NCBI RefSeq assembly: GCF_009193175.1 | Contig: NZ_VUKE01000013.1 | Span: 62,001 to 126,000 of the forward strand | Length of the DNA: 64,000 nt | Source of the DNA: Georgenia ruanii | Lineage (GTDB): Bacteria > Actinomycetota > Actinomycetes > Actinomycetales > Actinomycetaceae | Direction of reading: 5' to 3' | Shown: positions 14,898-23,902 of the stretch, piece after piece | Position numbering within the stretch: position 1 is the stretch's first letter | How the letters are laid out: the number at the start of each line of letters is the position of its first letter | Notes under the pieces: generated by a model | The model's input: only the letters and a program-made list of their open reading frames with translations | What the model was told of the DNA's origin: nothing | Database searches by the model: none | Translations under genes and position numbers: made by a program

Positions 14898-16310
14898 TCA
14901 GGAGGTGGCAGGTCCGGAGTCCGCCGTCGTCCCCGTCGCGGTCCCCTTGGGGGCCGACGCCGCGTCGACGTCGTCGTCCTCGGCCGCCTCCGCCTCGAGG
15001 GAGGCGATCTGCGCCTCGGTGTCCCGGCTGCGGCCGGCGGCGACCTCACGCGCCCGGGCGAGCCAGAGCAGCAGGGCGCCGAGCAGCAGCCAGCCCAGCA
15101 GGACCAGCAGCGGGCGCAGCGCGCCACCGCCGCCGAGGTACGCCACCGACTGCACGAGCCGGCCGTAGGCGCCCTGTGGGAGGAGCTGGCCGATGGCACC
15201 GAACGGGCTCGGGAGCATCTCCGGGGCCGAGGTCAGCCCGGACAGGCCGATCCCGGGAATGACGATGAGCAGCGTGAACAGACCGGCGGCCACGAGGCCA
15301 CCGAGGCGGACGAGCGCCAGGACGACGGCCTCGACCGCGAGGACCGCGAACGCCGTCACCGCCGCCACCTGGAGGAAGGCCCCCGCGACGGAGCCGAGCA
15401 GCTGGAGCGCGGCCGCCACCCCGATGCCGAGGACGACCGCCAGGGCGAGCGCCCCGGTCAGCTGCGCCGACAGGCGCCGACCGGCCGTTCGCGCGATGAC
15501 GCAGGCGCCGGCGACGGCGGCCAGGGTCGCGATCGTGGCAGCCACCTGCAGGCCGTACCCGGAGGTGTCGGCCTTCGAGCCGGGCGCGACGTCGTCGACG
15601 GTGGCGCCCAGGGAGGTGCCGATGTTGCCGAGGAATTGCCCGAGGACGGGGCTGGCGCCGGTGGCGACGACGGCGGTCGCGCTCGAGCTGTCGACGGCGA
15701 ACCCGCCGTAGACCTCGCGGTGCAGGGTCGCGGCGCGCAGCGCGTCGGCGTCACCGTAGGTCTTCACGTGAAAGGCCCCGGGCTGGAGCGTCGTGAGCAG
15801 CTGCTCGATCTGGCTCGTGGAGGTCTTCTCCCCCGCCACGCCGACGGGCACGTTGCGCGGGACGGTGCCCAGGAAGGGCGCGACGAGCGCGACGATGGCG
15901 AACACGGCGGCGATGGCGGTCACCAGCGCGACGGCGACGAGCCGGCCGACACCCGTGTGCTCGGGGGCCGGTGCGGCCCCGCCGTCCTCCGCGCTCGTCT
16001 CCGCCGCCTCGCCCGGCTCGGTTGTCCCGCCCGGCTCGGCCGTCTCGTCCGGCGCGGCCGCACCGCCCGGCTCGGCCGCGCCAGCGGGTTGAGCCTGATC
16101 ACCCAGTGCCGGCGCCTCACCGGCCCGTGCTGCACCGGCAGGCTCGGCCCCGTCCGCGCGTCCGGACGCCCCACCCGCCGTCGCGGCTTCGGTGCGCGGG
16201 GCGGCGGACTGCTCCGCCTCGGCGGGTCCGGCGCCGTCCGGCATCGTCACGTCGGGGTCCGGCTCGTTGGTCGCGTCGGCGCCGCCTGCGGCGCGCGGGT
16301 CCTGGGACAT
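14898..16310 (-). CDS. ABC-2-type membrane protein (YhgE/Pip/DUF3533-like)
   Basis: This 470-residue protein starts with about 110 disordered Ala/Glu/Pro-rich residues. A first membrane helix follows (LVAVALVTAIAAVFAIVALV), then an extracytoplasmic domain of about 110 residues beginning FLGTVPRNVPVGVAG, then five to six more helices. This is the layout of YhgE/Pip-like and DUF3533 proteins, which resemble the permease part of ABC-2 exporters; the transported compound is unknown and no ATPase is adjacent. The start at 16310 is fixed by AGGAGG five bases upstream. The end is again Ala/Asp-rich and disordered. Confidence in the family is moderate. Confidence 0.65.
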   Translation of the reverse strand: MSQDPRAAGGADATNEPDPDVTMPDGAGPAEAEQSAAPRTEAATAGGASGRADGAEPAGAARAGEAPALGDQAQPAGAAEPGGAAAPDETAEPGGTTEPGEAAETSAEDGGAAPAPEHTGVGRLVAVALVTAIAAVFAIVALVAPFLGTVPRNVPVGVAGEKTSTSQIEQLLTTLQPGAFHVKTYGDADALRAATLHREVYGGFAVDSSSATAVVATGASPVLGQFLGNIGTSLGATVDDVAPGSKADTSGYGLQVAATIATLAAVAGACVIARTAGRRLSAQLTGALALAVVLGIGVAAALQLLGSVAGAFLQVAAVTAFAVLAVEAVVLALVRLGGLVAAGLFTLLIVIPGIGLSGLTSAPEMLPSPFGAIGQLLPQGAYGRLVQSVAYLGGGGALRPLLVLLGWLLLGALLLWLARAREVAAGRSRDTEAQIASLEAEAAEDDDVDAASAPKGTATGTTADSGPATS

Positions 16311-16466
16311 GTGCCTCCTGCCGTGCACGGCAGAGCCTTTCCACCGCGGCCATCCACCCTACGACGCACACCCTGGGAGCGGCCTGGGAGCGTCCCGCCG
16401 GGCGAGCTCAACGGCCCGGCGACTGCGACTCGACGGCGGCGGTCGGTCCAGCGGCCCGGCGGCGGG

Positions 16467-17990
16467 CTACTCCTCGTCGGCGGTCGGGTCGGTCCAGCGG
16501 CCCGAGTCGCGCTCGGTCCACAGCTCCTCGCGGGTCGCCGCCTTGGCGTCCATGAGGTCGTGGTAGCCGCGGCGCTTCTCGGCGCGGGTGGGCCGGGCGC
16601 TCTCCTCCAGGCGCAGGTCGGTGCCGCGCGGGCCGAGCAGCTCCGCGCCGGCCTGCAGGGTCGGCTCCCAGTCGAACACGACGCCACCCTCGACGGGTCC
16701 GATGACGACGGTGTCGCCCGCGACGGCCCCGACCTTGTAGAGCTGTTCCTCGATGCCGACCTTGGCGAGCCGGTCGGCGAGGTAGCCGACGGCCTCGTCG
16801 TTGTTGAAGTCGGTCTGGCGCACCCAGCGCTCCGGCTTCGTGCCGCGCACCTGGTAGAAGACCCCGTCGGGGCCGGTGCGCCGGCTGACGTTGAAGCCGA
16901 CGTCGTCGACCGCCTTGGGCCGCAGGATGACGCGCGTGGCCTCCGGCGTCGGGGCCTCGGCGCGGGCCCGGGCGACGATCTCGGCGAGCGCGAAGGACAG
17001 CGGGCGCAGGCCCTCGTGGGAGGCCGTCGAGATCTCGAAGACGGGCAGGCCCCGGGCCTCGAGGTCCGGGCGGACGAGCTCGGCCAGGTCGCGGGCCTCG
17101 GGGACATCGATCTTGTTGAGCACCACGATGCGCGGCCGGTCCATGAGCGGCACCCGCCCGCCGGCGATGTCCAGGTCGCCGGCGTAGGCGCCCAGCTCCG
17201 CCTCGATGGTGTCGAGATCGCTGATCGGGTCGCGGCCGGGCTCGAGGGTGGCGCAGTCGAGAACGTGCACGATCACCGCGCACCGCTCGATGTGGCGCAG
17301 GAACTCCAGCCCCAGGCCCTTGCCCTGAGAGGCGCCGGGGATGAGGCCCGGCACGTCGGCGACGGTGTAGCGCTCGCCGCCGGCCTGCACGACGCCGAGG
17401 TTCGGCACCAGCGTGGTGAAGGGGTAGTCGGCGATCTTCGGGCGGGCGGCCGACATCGCGGCGATGAGCGAGGACTTCCCGGCGCTGGGGAAGCCGACGA
17501 GCGCGACGTCGGCGACCGACTTCAGCTCCAGCACGAGGTCGATCTGCTCGCCCTCCTCGCCGAGCAGGGCGAAGCCGGGGGCCTTGCGGCGCGGCGAGGC
17601 CAGCGCGGCGTTGCCCAGCCCGCCGTGCCCGCCGGTGGCCGCGACGAAGCGGGTGCCGGCGCCGACGAGGTCCGCGAGCACCTCGCCGTCCGGTGTCTTC
17701 ACGACGGTGCCGTCCGGCACGGGGAGGACGAGGTCCTCGCCGTTGCGGCCCGCGCGCATGTCGCCGGCCCCCTGGGTGCCGGAGGTGGCCCGCTGGTGCG
17801 GGGCGTGGTGGTAGGCCAGCAGCGTCGTGGTCTGCGGGTCGACGACGAGGACGACGTCGCCGCCCCTGCCGCCGTTGGCCCCGTCGGGGCCGGCGAGGGG
17901 CTTGAACTTCTCGCGGCGGATGGACGCGCACCCGTTCCCGCCGTCGCCCGCGGCCACGTGGAGCACCACGCGGTCTACGAAGGTGGCCAT
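16467..17990 (-). CDS. obg: GTPase Obg (CgtA)
   Basis: Obg is an essential ribosome-associated GTPase that acts in 50S maturation and stress control. The 507-residue protein has the glycine-rich Obg fold ([20 protein letters not shown] onward, about 1-160), the G domain with [10 protein letters not shown] (P-loop, about 168-177), the switch region [15 protein letters not shown] and NKID, and a C-terminal OCT domain (about 330-420). A further polar tail of about 80 residues is typical of actinobacteria. The ATG at 17990 gives the conserved N-terminus. It follows rpmA in the classical rplU-rpmA-obg order, but a strong hairpin at 18151 separates it from rpmA. Confidence 0.97.
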   Translation of the reverse strand: MATFVDRVVLHVAAGDGGNGCASIRREKFKPLAGPDGANGGRGGDVVLVVDPQTTTLLAYHHAPHQRATSGTQGAGDMRAGRNGEDLVLPVPDGTVVKTPDGEVLADLVGAGTRFVAATGGHGGLGNAALASPRRKAPGFALLGEEGEQIDLVLELKSVADVALVGFPSAGKSSLIAAMSAARPKIADYPFTTLVPNLGVVQAGGERYTVADVPGLIPGASQGKGLGLEFLRHIERCAVIVHVLDCATLEPGRDPISDLDTIEAELGAYAGDLDIAGGRVPLMDRPRIVVLNKIDVPEARDLAELVRPDLEARGLPVFEISTASHEGLRPLSFALAEIVARARAEAPTPEATRVILRPKAVDDVGFNVSRRTGPDGVFYQVRGTKPERWVRQTDFNNDEAVGYLADRLAKVGIEEQLYKVGAVAGDTVVIGPVEGGVVFDWEPTLQAGAELLGPRGTDLRLEESARPTRAEKRRGYHDLMDAKAATREELWTERDSGRWTDPTADEE

Positions 17991-18150
17991 CGCCGTCGTC
18001 CTCTTCCCTGCTGCTTGCTGCACTACCGATTGCTGCTACCGGCCCTGCCGGGGGCCGCCGTCCTGTGCCCGTCCGATGCGGAGACCCGTCCGGCGGGGAG
18101 GCCCGCCAGTCCAGTGTGCCCCGCGGCCCCGGCCCGGGCCGGACATGCGG

Positions 18151-18183
18151 CAGGGGCGGACGGCATCACGCCGTCCGCCCCTG
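18151..18183 (-). terminator. Hairpin between rpmA and obg
   Basis: A perfect 14-bp stem (CAGGGGCGGACGGC) with loop ATCAC lies 19 bases after the rpmA stop. It may end most rplU-rpmA transcripts and lower obg expression relative to the ribosomal proteins. Confidence 0.75.
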
Positions 18184-18202
18184 TGGCTGCGTTCGCGGTG
18201 GG

Positions 18203-18460
18203 TCAGGCCTCGGCCAGCACCACGTCGACGACCTTGCGCCCGCGGCGGGTGCCGAAGGCCACGGCGCCGGCCTCGAGGGCGAACAGGGTGTCGTCCTTGC
18301 CACGGCCGACGTTCAGGCCGGGGTGGAAGTGAGTGCCGCGCTGGCGGACGATGATCTCGCCGGCCTTGACGACCTGACCGCCGAAGCGCTTCACACCGAG
18401 GCGCTGGGCGTTGGAGTCGCGGCCGTTCCGGGAGGAGCTGGCGCCCTTCTTGTGTGCCAT
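18203..18460 (-). CDS. rpmA: Ribosomal protein bL27
   Basis: This 85-residue protein has the canonical [16 protein letters not shown] start and [16 protein letters not shown] segment. bL27 sits at the peptidyl-transferase centre of the 50S subunit. The start is mature-type (MAHKKG), without the N-terminal extension cleaved in Firmicutes. It lies 58 bases downstream of rplU. Confidence 0.98.
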   Translation of the reverse strand: MAHKKGASSSRNGRDSNAQRLGVKRFGGQVVKAGEIIVRQRGTHFHPGLNVGRGKDDTLFALEAGAVAFGTRRGRKVVDVVLAEA

Positions 18461-18518
18461 CTCGAACCTGCTTTCGTTCTCGTCTTCGTGTCAGGAACGG
18501 GCCCGTGCGGGCCGCAAC

Positions 18519-18839
18519 TTACTTGATGCCGGTGACCTTGAGGCGGGTCAGCTTGGAGCGGTAGCCCTGGCGCTTGCGGTAACCGGTCTTGTTCTTGTAC
18601 TTCACGATCGAGATCTTCGGGCCCTTCTCGGCCCGCACGATCTCGGCAGTCACCTTGACCTTGTCCAGGTCGCCGGCGGCCGTGGTGACCTTGTCACCGT
18701 CGACGAGCATGATCGGCTCGAGCTCGACGGTCTCGCCGACCTCACCGGTCAGCTTGTCGACGACGACGACGTCGCCGACGGACACCTTCTCCTGACGGCC
18801 GCCGGCCTTGACGATCGCGTACACCACGTTGCTGCTCAT
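18519..18839 (-). CDS. rplU: Ribosomal protein bL21
   Basis: This 106-residue protein has [15 protein letters not shown] at the start and [20 protein letters not shown] at the end, both diagnostic for bL21, a 23S-rRNA-binding protein of the 50S subunit. The ATG at 18839 was chosen; an in-frame start 33 bases upstream adds a non-conserved [11 protein letters not shown]. It heads the rplU-rpmA unit and is divergent from an uncharacterised gene. Confidence 0.97.
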   Translation of the reverse strand: MSSNVVYAIVKAGGRQEKVSVGDVVVVDKLTGEVGETVELEPIMLVDGDKVTTAAGDLDKVKVTAEIVRAEKGPKISIVKYKNKTGYRKRQGYRSKLTRLKVTGIK

Positions 18840-19105
18840 CTCTGTCGTTTCGGCTCTTGACTGTTCACGCACCCGCGCCCGGCCACACGGCGGTCGGGGG
18901 GACGCGCAAGACTTGGGGTCCGGCGCGCTGCTCTGCGGCGCACCGACGCTCTAGGTTACGGTCTGGCGCGCCCCGGGGCAAATGTCCGCGGCCCGGCGGG
19001 CCGCCCCGGACGGTGTGGGATCGGGCACAGCGCCGCGCGAGATCCGCGGCTTCCCCATGGTACCGGGTAGACCTCGGTGTCAGTGGCGGGTGGCAGTCTC
19101 CGGCC

Positions 19106-19606
19106 ATGGAGCCCACCACCGTGCCCGTATCTGCCGCGGCGGCGATCAGCGGCTTCTTCGCGCACGCCCGGGTGCTGCGTCGCCCGGCGGTGCGCGACAC
19201 CGCGGCGCTCGTGCGCCGTCACCTCGAGACGTACCTCGACACCGAGGGCGAGCGGTGGCTCGGCCCGGACGACCGCGTCCTCGTCGCCGCCGAGCGGGAG
19301 GTGGATCCGGCCGGGGCGGTGGCCCGGGTGACCGGCCCGGCCGTGCTCGTCGCCGCCCTGCCCGGCTTCCTCGACCCCGCCTGGCTCATCCCCACCGCGC
19401 CCGCGGCCCGGATCCAGCTGCTCGTCGTCGCCGAGCTGGTGCGCTGGCTCGAGCACGCGGGCCTGGTGGACGGCATGGCCTACCCGGTGCTGGCGGTGCG
19501 GGCGGCGCTGGCCCGGGCCGCGGCGCGGCTGGCGGCCGGGCCGGGCCCGCCGGTCAGTCGGTCAGCTCCGCCAGAGCGACCGCCACCCGGGTCGGACCGG
19601 AGATGA
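19106..19606 (+). CDS. Hypothetical protein, helical, unknown
   Basis: A 166-residue ORF starting MEPTTVPVSAAAAISGFF. It looks soluble and mostly alpha-helical (LVRRHLETYLDTEGERW, LLVVAELVRWLEHAG); the final 25 residues are Pro/Arg-rich and overlap the 3' end of the convergent SDR gene by about 50 bases. No family was recognised. The G/C-rich third positions in this frame support coding. It is divergent from rplU. Confidence 0.55.
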   Translation: MEPTTVPVSAAAAISGFFAHARVLRRPAVRDTAALVRRHLETYLDTEGERWLGPDDRVLVAAEREVDPAGAVARVTGPAVLVAALPGFLDPAWLIPTAPAARIQLLVVAELVRWLEHAGLVDGMAYPVLAVRAALARAAARLAAGPGPPVSRSAPPERPPPGSDRR

Positions 19607-20210
19607 CCTCGGTGACCAGACCCGCGGTGGCGGGGTCGTCCAGGGCCGCGCAGATGACCCGGGCGACGTCCTCGCGCGGGATGCTGCCGCGGCCGGTCTC
19701 TGCGCCCATGGTGACCTCGCCGGTGCCCGGCTCGTCCGTCAGGCCGCCGGGCCGGACGATGGTCCAGTCCAGCTCGCGGCGCATGAGGTCCTCGTCGGCG
19801 GCCTTCTTGGCGTCCTGGTAGGCGGCGAAGACCTCGTCCTCGATGCCGGCCCCGCCCCGGCCCGCACCCATGGAGGAGACCATGACGTAGCGCCGCACGC
19901 CGGCGCGCTCGGCGGCGTCGGCGAGGAGCACCGCGCCACCCCGGTCCACGGTGTCCTTGCGTGCCGCGCCGCTGCCCGGGCCCGCGCCCGCCGCGAAGAC
20001 GACGGCGTCGGCACCGGCGATGAGCTCCGCGAGCTCGTCCGCGCTGTCCCGCTCGAGGTCGAAGACGACCGGTTCGGCCCCGGCCGCCCGCACGTCGTCG
20101 GCGTGGTCCGGGTTGCGGATCAGGCCCACCACCTCGTCCCCGCGGCCGGCGAGCTGGCGCTCGAGGATGCGGGCGATCTTGCCGTGGCCTCCGGCGATGA
20201 CGACTCTCAT
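19554..20210 (-). CDS. NAD(P)-binding atypical short-chain dehydrogenase family protein
   Basis: This 218-residue protein has the dinucleotide-binding motif MRVVIAGGHGKIAR (GxxGxxG variant, residues 1-14), AVVFAAGAGPGSG, YVMVSSMGAG and the WTIVRPGGLTDEPGTG segment. These identify the YwnB/SDR_a5-like NAD(P)H-binding family, single-domain proteins often active as reductases or redox sensors. The classical YxxxK is replaced by a YQDAKKAAD region. The substrate is unknown. Its 3' end overlaps that of the convergent hypothetical gene. Confidence 0.85.
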   Translation of the reverse strand: MRVVIAGGHGKIARILERQLAGRGDEVVGLIRNPDHADDVRAAGAEPVVFDLERDSADELAELIAGADAVVFAAGAGPGSGAARKDTVDRGGAVLLADAAERAGVRRYVMVSSMGAGRGGAGIEDEVFAAYQDAKKAADEDLMRRELDWTIVRPGGLTDEPGTGEVTMGAETGRGSIPREDVARVICAALDDPATAGLVTEVISGPTRVAVALAELTD

Positions 20211-20335
20211 GCCCGCGACGTTACGACCTCAGACCGCCCGCGGGCCATCGGCGGGCACGCGGGCGGCCTCGGCCGGCGCGCTCCCGCGGACCCGCGGCAC
20301 CGCGCGGCCGCCCGGGACCGCGCCGCCCGACCGGG

Positions 20336-21154
20336 TCACTCGCGGACCGCACCCTCGAGCATGCCCTGGATGAAGTGCCGCTGGAGGAACAGGTAGAGGA
20401 CCACCACCGGCAACGCCACCAGCACCGCGCCCGCGGCCAGCAGGGTGGTGCCCTGGACGTACTGGCCCTGGAAGAGGGCCAGGCCGAGCGGGGCGGTGCG
20501 CAGCTGGGCGTTGGGCGACATCACCAGCGGGATGAGGAACTCGTTCCACGTCCACATGAACGTCAGCAGCACCAGGGTGACCACCGCCGGGCGGGCGACC
20601 GGCACGAGCACCTGCCACAGCACCCGGTGGTGCCCGGCGCCGTCGAGGCGGGCGGCCTCGATGATCGACCGGTTGGCGCCGCGGAAGTACGCCCGCATCC
20701 AGAAGGTGCCGAACGCGACCGACTGGGCCACCTGGGGCAGCGCGATGGCCCAGATGGTGTTCGTCAGGCCCACCGCCTGGAAGTCGAAGAACAGCGGCAC
20801 CACGATCGCCTCGGTGGGCACCATGAGCCCCAGGAGGAAAAGGTAGAAGATCGCCTGCGAGCCCCGGAACGCGAAGGCGCCCAGCGCGTAGCCGGCCATG
20901 ATCGAGCAGACGGTCGCGAGCACCACGACCACGACGGCCACGACCGCGGAGTTGAGCATGTACTGGCCGAAGTGCCCCTGCTGCCAGGCGCGGCCGAAGT
21001 TCTCCAGGTGCACCGGGGCGCCGGTCGCCGCGTCCTGCGGCGTCTCCGGGGCCAGCGCCGTCCGCAGGATGGTCAGCACCGGCGTTAGCGCGACGACGGC
21101 GAAGAGCAGCAGGATGGCGTAGTTCGCGGCCCGCTCGGTGGCGGAGATCCTCAT
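20336..21154 (-). CDS. Carbohydrate ABC transporter permease (MalG/CUT1 type)
   Basis: This 272-residue protein has six predicted membrane helices and the EAA loop EAARLDGAGHHRVLWQVLVP (about residues 165-184) that docks on the ATPase. WTWNEFLIPL is the usual segment of the second CUT1 permease. The ATG at 21154 overlaps the stop of the first permease by four bases, so the two subunits are made together. The operon order is binding protein, permease 1, permease 2, with no ATPase gene; a shared MsiK-like ATPase elsewhere in the genome would be needed (inference). Confidence 0.92.
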   Translation of the reverse strand: MRISATERAANYAILLLFAVVALTPVLTILRTALAPETPQDAATGAPVHLENFGRAWQQGHFGQYMLNSAVVAVVVVVLATVCSIMAGYALGAFAFRGSQAIFYLFLLGLMVPTEAIVVPLFFDFQAVGLTNTIWAIALPQVAQSVAFGTFWMRAYFRGANRSIIEAARLDGAGHHRVLWQVLVPVARPAVVTLVLLTFMWTWNEFLIPLVMSPNAQLRTAPLGLALFQGQYVQGTTLLAAGAVLVALPVVVLYLFLQRHFIQGMLEGAVRE

Positions 21155-22092
21155 CGCTCCCGCTCCCCGATGCGGGTGACGGCGAGGTTGATGGCGAAGA
21201 TGAGGACGGTGAGCACGACGGCGACGGCCGCCGCGCTCCCGACCTGGCCGAGCTCGAACGCCCGGCGGTAGACCTCGAAGCTGGGCACCGTGGTGGTGTT
21301 GCCCGGGCCGCCCGAGGTGGTGACGTAGACGAGGTCGAACGTCTTCAGCGCCGCGATGATCGTCAGGGTCAGGGCGACGACGATCTCGGCGCGCACCGAC
21401 GGCAGGGTGATGGCGAAGAACTGGCGCACCGCCCCGGCGCCGTCGAGCGTCGCGGCCTCGTACAGCTCCGCCGGCACCCGGGACATCCCGGCCATGAGCA
21501 GCACGGTGACCAGCCCGGTCGAGACCCAGGTGCCGATGAGGCCCACGGCGGGCAGCGTCAGGGTGAAGTCCCCGAGCCAGGTGCGGGTCCATCCGTCCAG
21601 ACCGACGGCGCGCAGCGTCTGGTTGAGCAGGCCGTCCGGGGCGTAGATCTGCCGCCAGGCGACCGCGACGACCACCATGGCGATGACCTGCGGCAGGAAC
21701 ACCACCGTGCGGAAGAAGCCCAGGCCGCGCACCTGGCCGCGGGTGAGGACGGCGGCCAGGACCAGCCCGAGCGCGAGGGGCAGGACGGCGAAGAAGAAGA
21801 TCAGCACCAGGGCATGGCCGAAGGCGGCCCGCAGCTGGGCGTCGGCGACGACCTGGGCATAGTTGTCCAGGCCGACGAACGTCGCCAGCGTCAGCCCGTC
21901 CCAGTCGTACAACGAGATCTGCACCGCCCGACCCAGGGGGTAGAGCAGGAACACCGCATAGACGGCGAGGCCGGGCAGCAGGAAGGCGTACGGCGTGAGG
22001 CCGTACCGGCTGCGCCGGCGCGCCGGCGGAGCGGGGCGCACCGCGGCGCCCCGCTCCCGCACGTCAGCCGTTGGACGCGACGAAGTCCGCAT
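21151..22092 (-). CDS. Carbohydrate ABC transporter permease (MalF/CUT1 type)
   Basis: This 313-residue protein has a short basic N-terminus, six membrane helices starting near YAFLLPGLAVYAVFLLYPLG, and an EAA loop EAATLDGAGAVRQFFAITLP (about residues 220-239). VYVTTSGGPGNTT is typical of first CUT1 permeases. The ATG at 22092 lies inside the end of the binding-protein gene (29-base overlap); a GTG at 22062, one base after that gene's stop, is an equally plausible start. Helix count and operon position support sugar import. The exact sugar is unknown. Confidence 0.9.
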   Translation of the reverse strand: MRTSSRPTADVRERGAAVRPAPPARRRSRYGLTPYAFLLPGLAVYAVFLLYPLGRAVQISLYDWDGLTLATFVGLDNYAQVVADAQLRAAFGHALVLIFFFAVLPLALGLVLAAVLTRGQVRGLGFFRTVVFLPQVIAMVVVAVAWRQIYAPDGLLNQTLRAVGLDGWTRTWLGDFTLTLPAVGLIGTWVSTGLVTVLLMAGMSRVPAELYEAATLDGAGAVRQFFAITLPSVRAEIVVALTLTIIAALKTFDLVYVTTSGGPGNTTTVPSFEVYRRAFELGQVGSAAAVAVVLTVLIFAINLAVTRIGERER

Positions 22093-23446
22093 AGTCCTTT
22101 TCGACGGTCTCGGTGAACTGCTGCGGCGTGGACTGCCCGGCCATCAGGGCCTGCAGCGCCTGGCCGATCGTGGTGTTCATCGTCGGCGTCGCGTTGTCGA
22201 GGTAGGGCACCAGCTGGCCCTTCTCGGTAGCGTCACCGTAGGCCTGGAAGACGTCGGCCTGCACGCCCGACGGCGGGGTGTGCGCGGCGGTGTTGACCAC
22301 GGGCATGTTGCCCGTCTCGGCCAGCACCTTCATGGCGTCGTCGCTCGTGATGAAGTTGACGTAGGCCGCGGCGACGTCGCGGTCCTTGGCCTTCGCGGTC
22401 ACCGCGAACGGGATGCCGGTCCCGCCGGTGGTCACCGGTCCCTGCCCGGCCTCGACAGGCGGCGGCGCGAAGAAGCCGACGTCGTCGCCCATGGCGGCCT
22501 GCAGGTCGGCGGCCAGCCAGGATCCGCCCATGAGGTAGACGCCTTTGCCCTCGGTCAGTGACTTCCACGCGGCGTCGTAGTCGGTGCCGTTGAAGCCCTC
22601 GTTGAAGTAGCCCTTCTTCGCCCAGTCCTGGATCGTCGTCGCCGCCTTGACGTTCTCCGGCGAGGTCCAGCTCGCCCCCGTGTTGCCGAAGCCGAGGGTG
22701 CGGATCTTGTCGGCGGGCACGGTCGCGCCCTGGATCGGGCCGAAGACGTGCAGCGCCGGCCACTGCTCGATGTTGCCCAGCAGCAGCGGGGTCTGTCCGG
22801 CGTCCTTGATCGTCTGCAGCTGGCCCTGGAAGTCGGCCCACGTCTGGGGCACCTCCAGGCCGAGCTCGGCGAGCTTGCTCTTGGAGTAGAAGACGCCGAC
22901 GACCTCCCCCACCTGCGGCAGGCCGTAGACCGAGCCCTCGCCCCAGGTCTTCCCGTCGGGGCTGAAGCTCGTGTACTGCAGCACGCTGGGCGAGAAGCGG
23001 TCCTTCCACCCGTAGGCGTCGGCGTAGGCGTCGAGCGAGACGAGCTGCCCGGCGGCCACGTACTGGCCCATCTGCGAGCGGGAGTTGTTGGCCTGCGTGA
23101 CGTCCGGAGCGTCGTTGCCGGTCAGGGCCAGCCGCAGGGTGGTGTTGAGGTCGTCGGTGGACTGCTTGACGCGCTTGACGGTGATGTTCGGGTACTTCTC
23201 CTCGAACGCGGCGTTGAGCCGCTCCATCTGCTCGTTCTGGCCGCCGCGGACCTCCTGGTCCCACACGGTGAGGGTCTGGTCGCCGACCTTCGAGATGTCG
23301 GTGACCACCTCGCTGGGCGACCGACCGGCGCTGGTCTGGTCCGAGGCCGTGTTGGATCCCGGAGTGCATGCCGCCAGCGCGAGCGCGGCGGTCGCGAGCA
23401 CGGCGGCGCCGGTGGCGACGCGCTTGGGACGCACGGATCTGCTCAT
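22064..23446 (-). CDS. Extracellular sugar-binding lipoprotein of the ABC importer
   Basis: This 460-residue protein begins MSRSVRPKRV, a basic signal peptide, and has a lipobox LALAAC (Cys near residue 25) for lipid anchoring. The mature part has features of CUT1 family-1 binding proteins: DQTLTVWDQEVRGGQ, FEEKYPNITVKRVKQS, YGLPQVGEVVGVFYSK and GVYLMGGSW. It would capture a sugar or oligosaccharide outside the cell and deliver it to the two permeases. AGGAG eight bases before the ATG at 23446 fixes the start. The gene is divergent from the Nramp-like transporter, and a palindrome in between may be a shared operator. Confidence 0.92.
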   Translation of the reverse strand: MSRSVRPKRVATGAAVLATAALALAACTPGSNTASDQTSAGRSPSEVVTDISKVGDQTLTVWDQEVRGGQNEQMERLNAAFEEKYPNITVKRVKQSTDDLNTTLRLALTGNDAPDVTQANNSRSQMGQYVAAGQLVSLDAYADAYGWKDRFSPSVLQYTSFSPDGKTWGEGSVYGLPQVGEVVGVFYSKSKLAELGLEVPQTWADFQGQLQTIKDAGQTPLLLGNIEQWPALHVFGPIQGATVPADKIRTLGFGNTGASWTSPENVKAATTIQDWAKKGYFNEGFNGTDYDAAWKSLTEGKGVYLMGGSWLAADLQAAMGDDVGFFAPPPVEAGQGPVTTGGTGIPFAVTAKAKDRDVAAAYVNFITSDDAMKVLAETGNMPVVNTAAHTPPSGVQADVFQAYGDATEKGQLVPYLDNATPTMNTTIGQALQALMAGQSTPQQFTETVEKDYADFVASNG

Positions 23447-23902
23447 GATGCGGTTCTCCTGTCTGGTGCCAAGGCACTCATTCTGGCCGAGCATCCACCC
23501 TCCCCGTGCCACGCGCCCGGATCTCGACCGGCGTGGGGCGTCGTCGATCCCCGCGCGCCGCCACCGCGGCAGCGCCGACCTTGCCCTGATCCACCCCTCG
23601 CCGTCGGCCCTTCGCCCGCCGCCTTGCGCCTCACCGACCCCCGCCGACGGTCCCTCGGCCGCCACGCCTCTCCCCCCGCACGTGCGCGGACCCACCGCGC
23701 CGACCTCGCGTCTCGGCGTCGCCGCGGCAACAACCTGCAACCATGCGGACGGATGATTCGGAGTAATTAGCATGCTTATTGAGTGATGGTGGTCTCAACG
23801 TCGACCGCCACCGCCCTTCCTTCCACCGCCCGGGAGCCGTTCAGCGACGACGCGCGTCGCCGACCCGTTCCAGCGCGCTCATCCCTGAGAGGACCACCAG
23901 CG
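23447..23902. promoter_or_regulatory. Divergent control region with a 16-bp palindrome at 23765-23780
   Basis: The 456-base gap holds no gene. An AT-rich island within otherwise GC-rich DNA contains AATTAGCATGCTTATT (23765-23780), an inverted repeat with one central-flank mismatch pair. It looks like a MarR- or GntR-type operator and could serve the binding-protein operon and the transporter-dehydrogenase pair. No regulator gene lies next to it. Confidence 0.5.
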
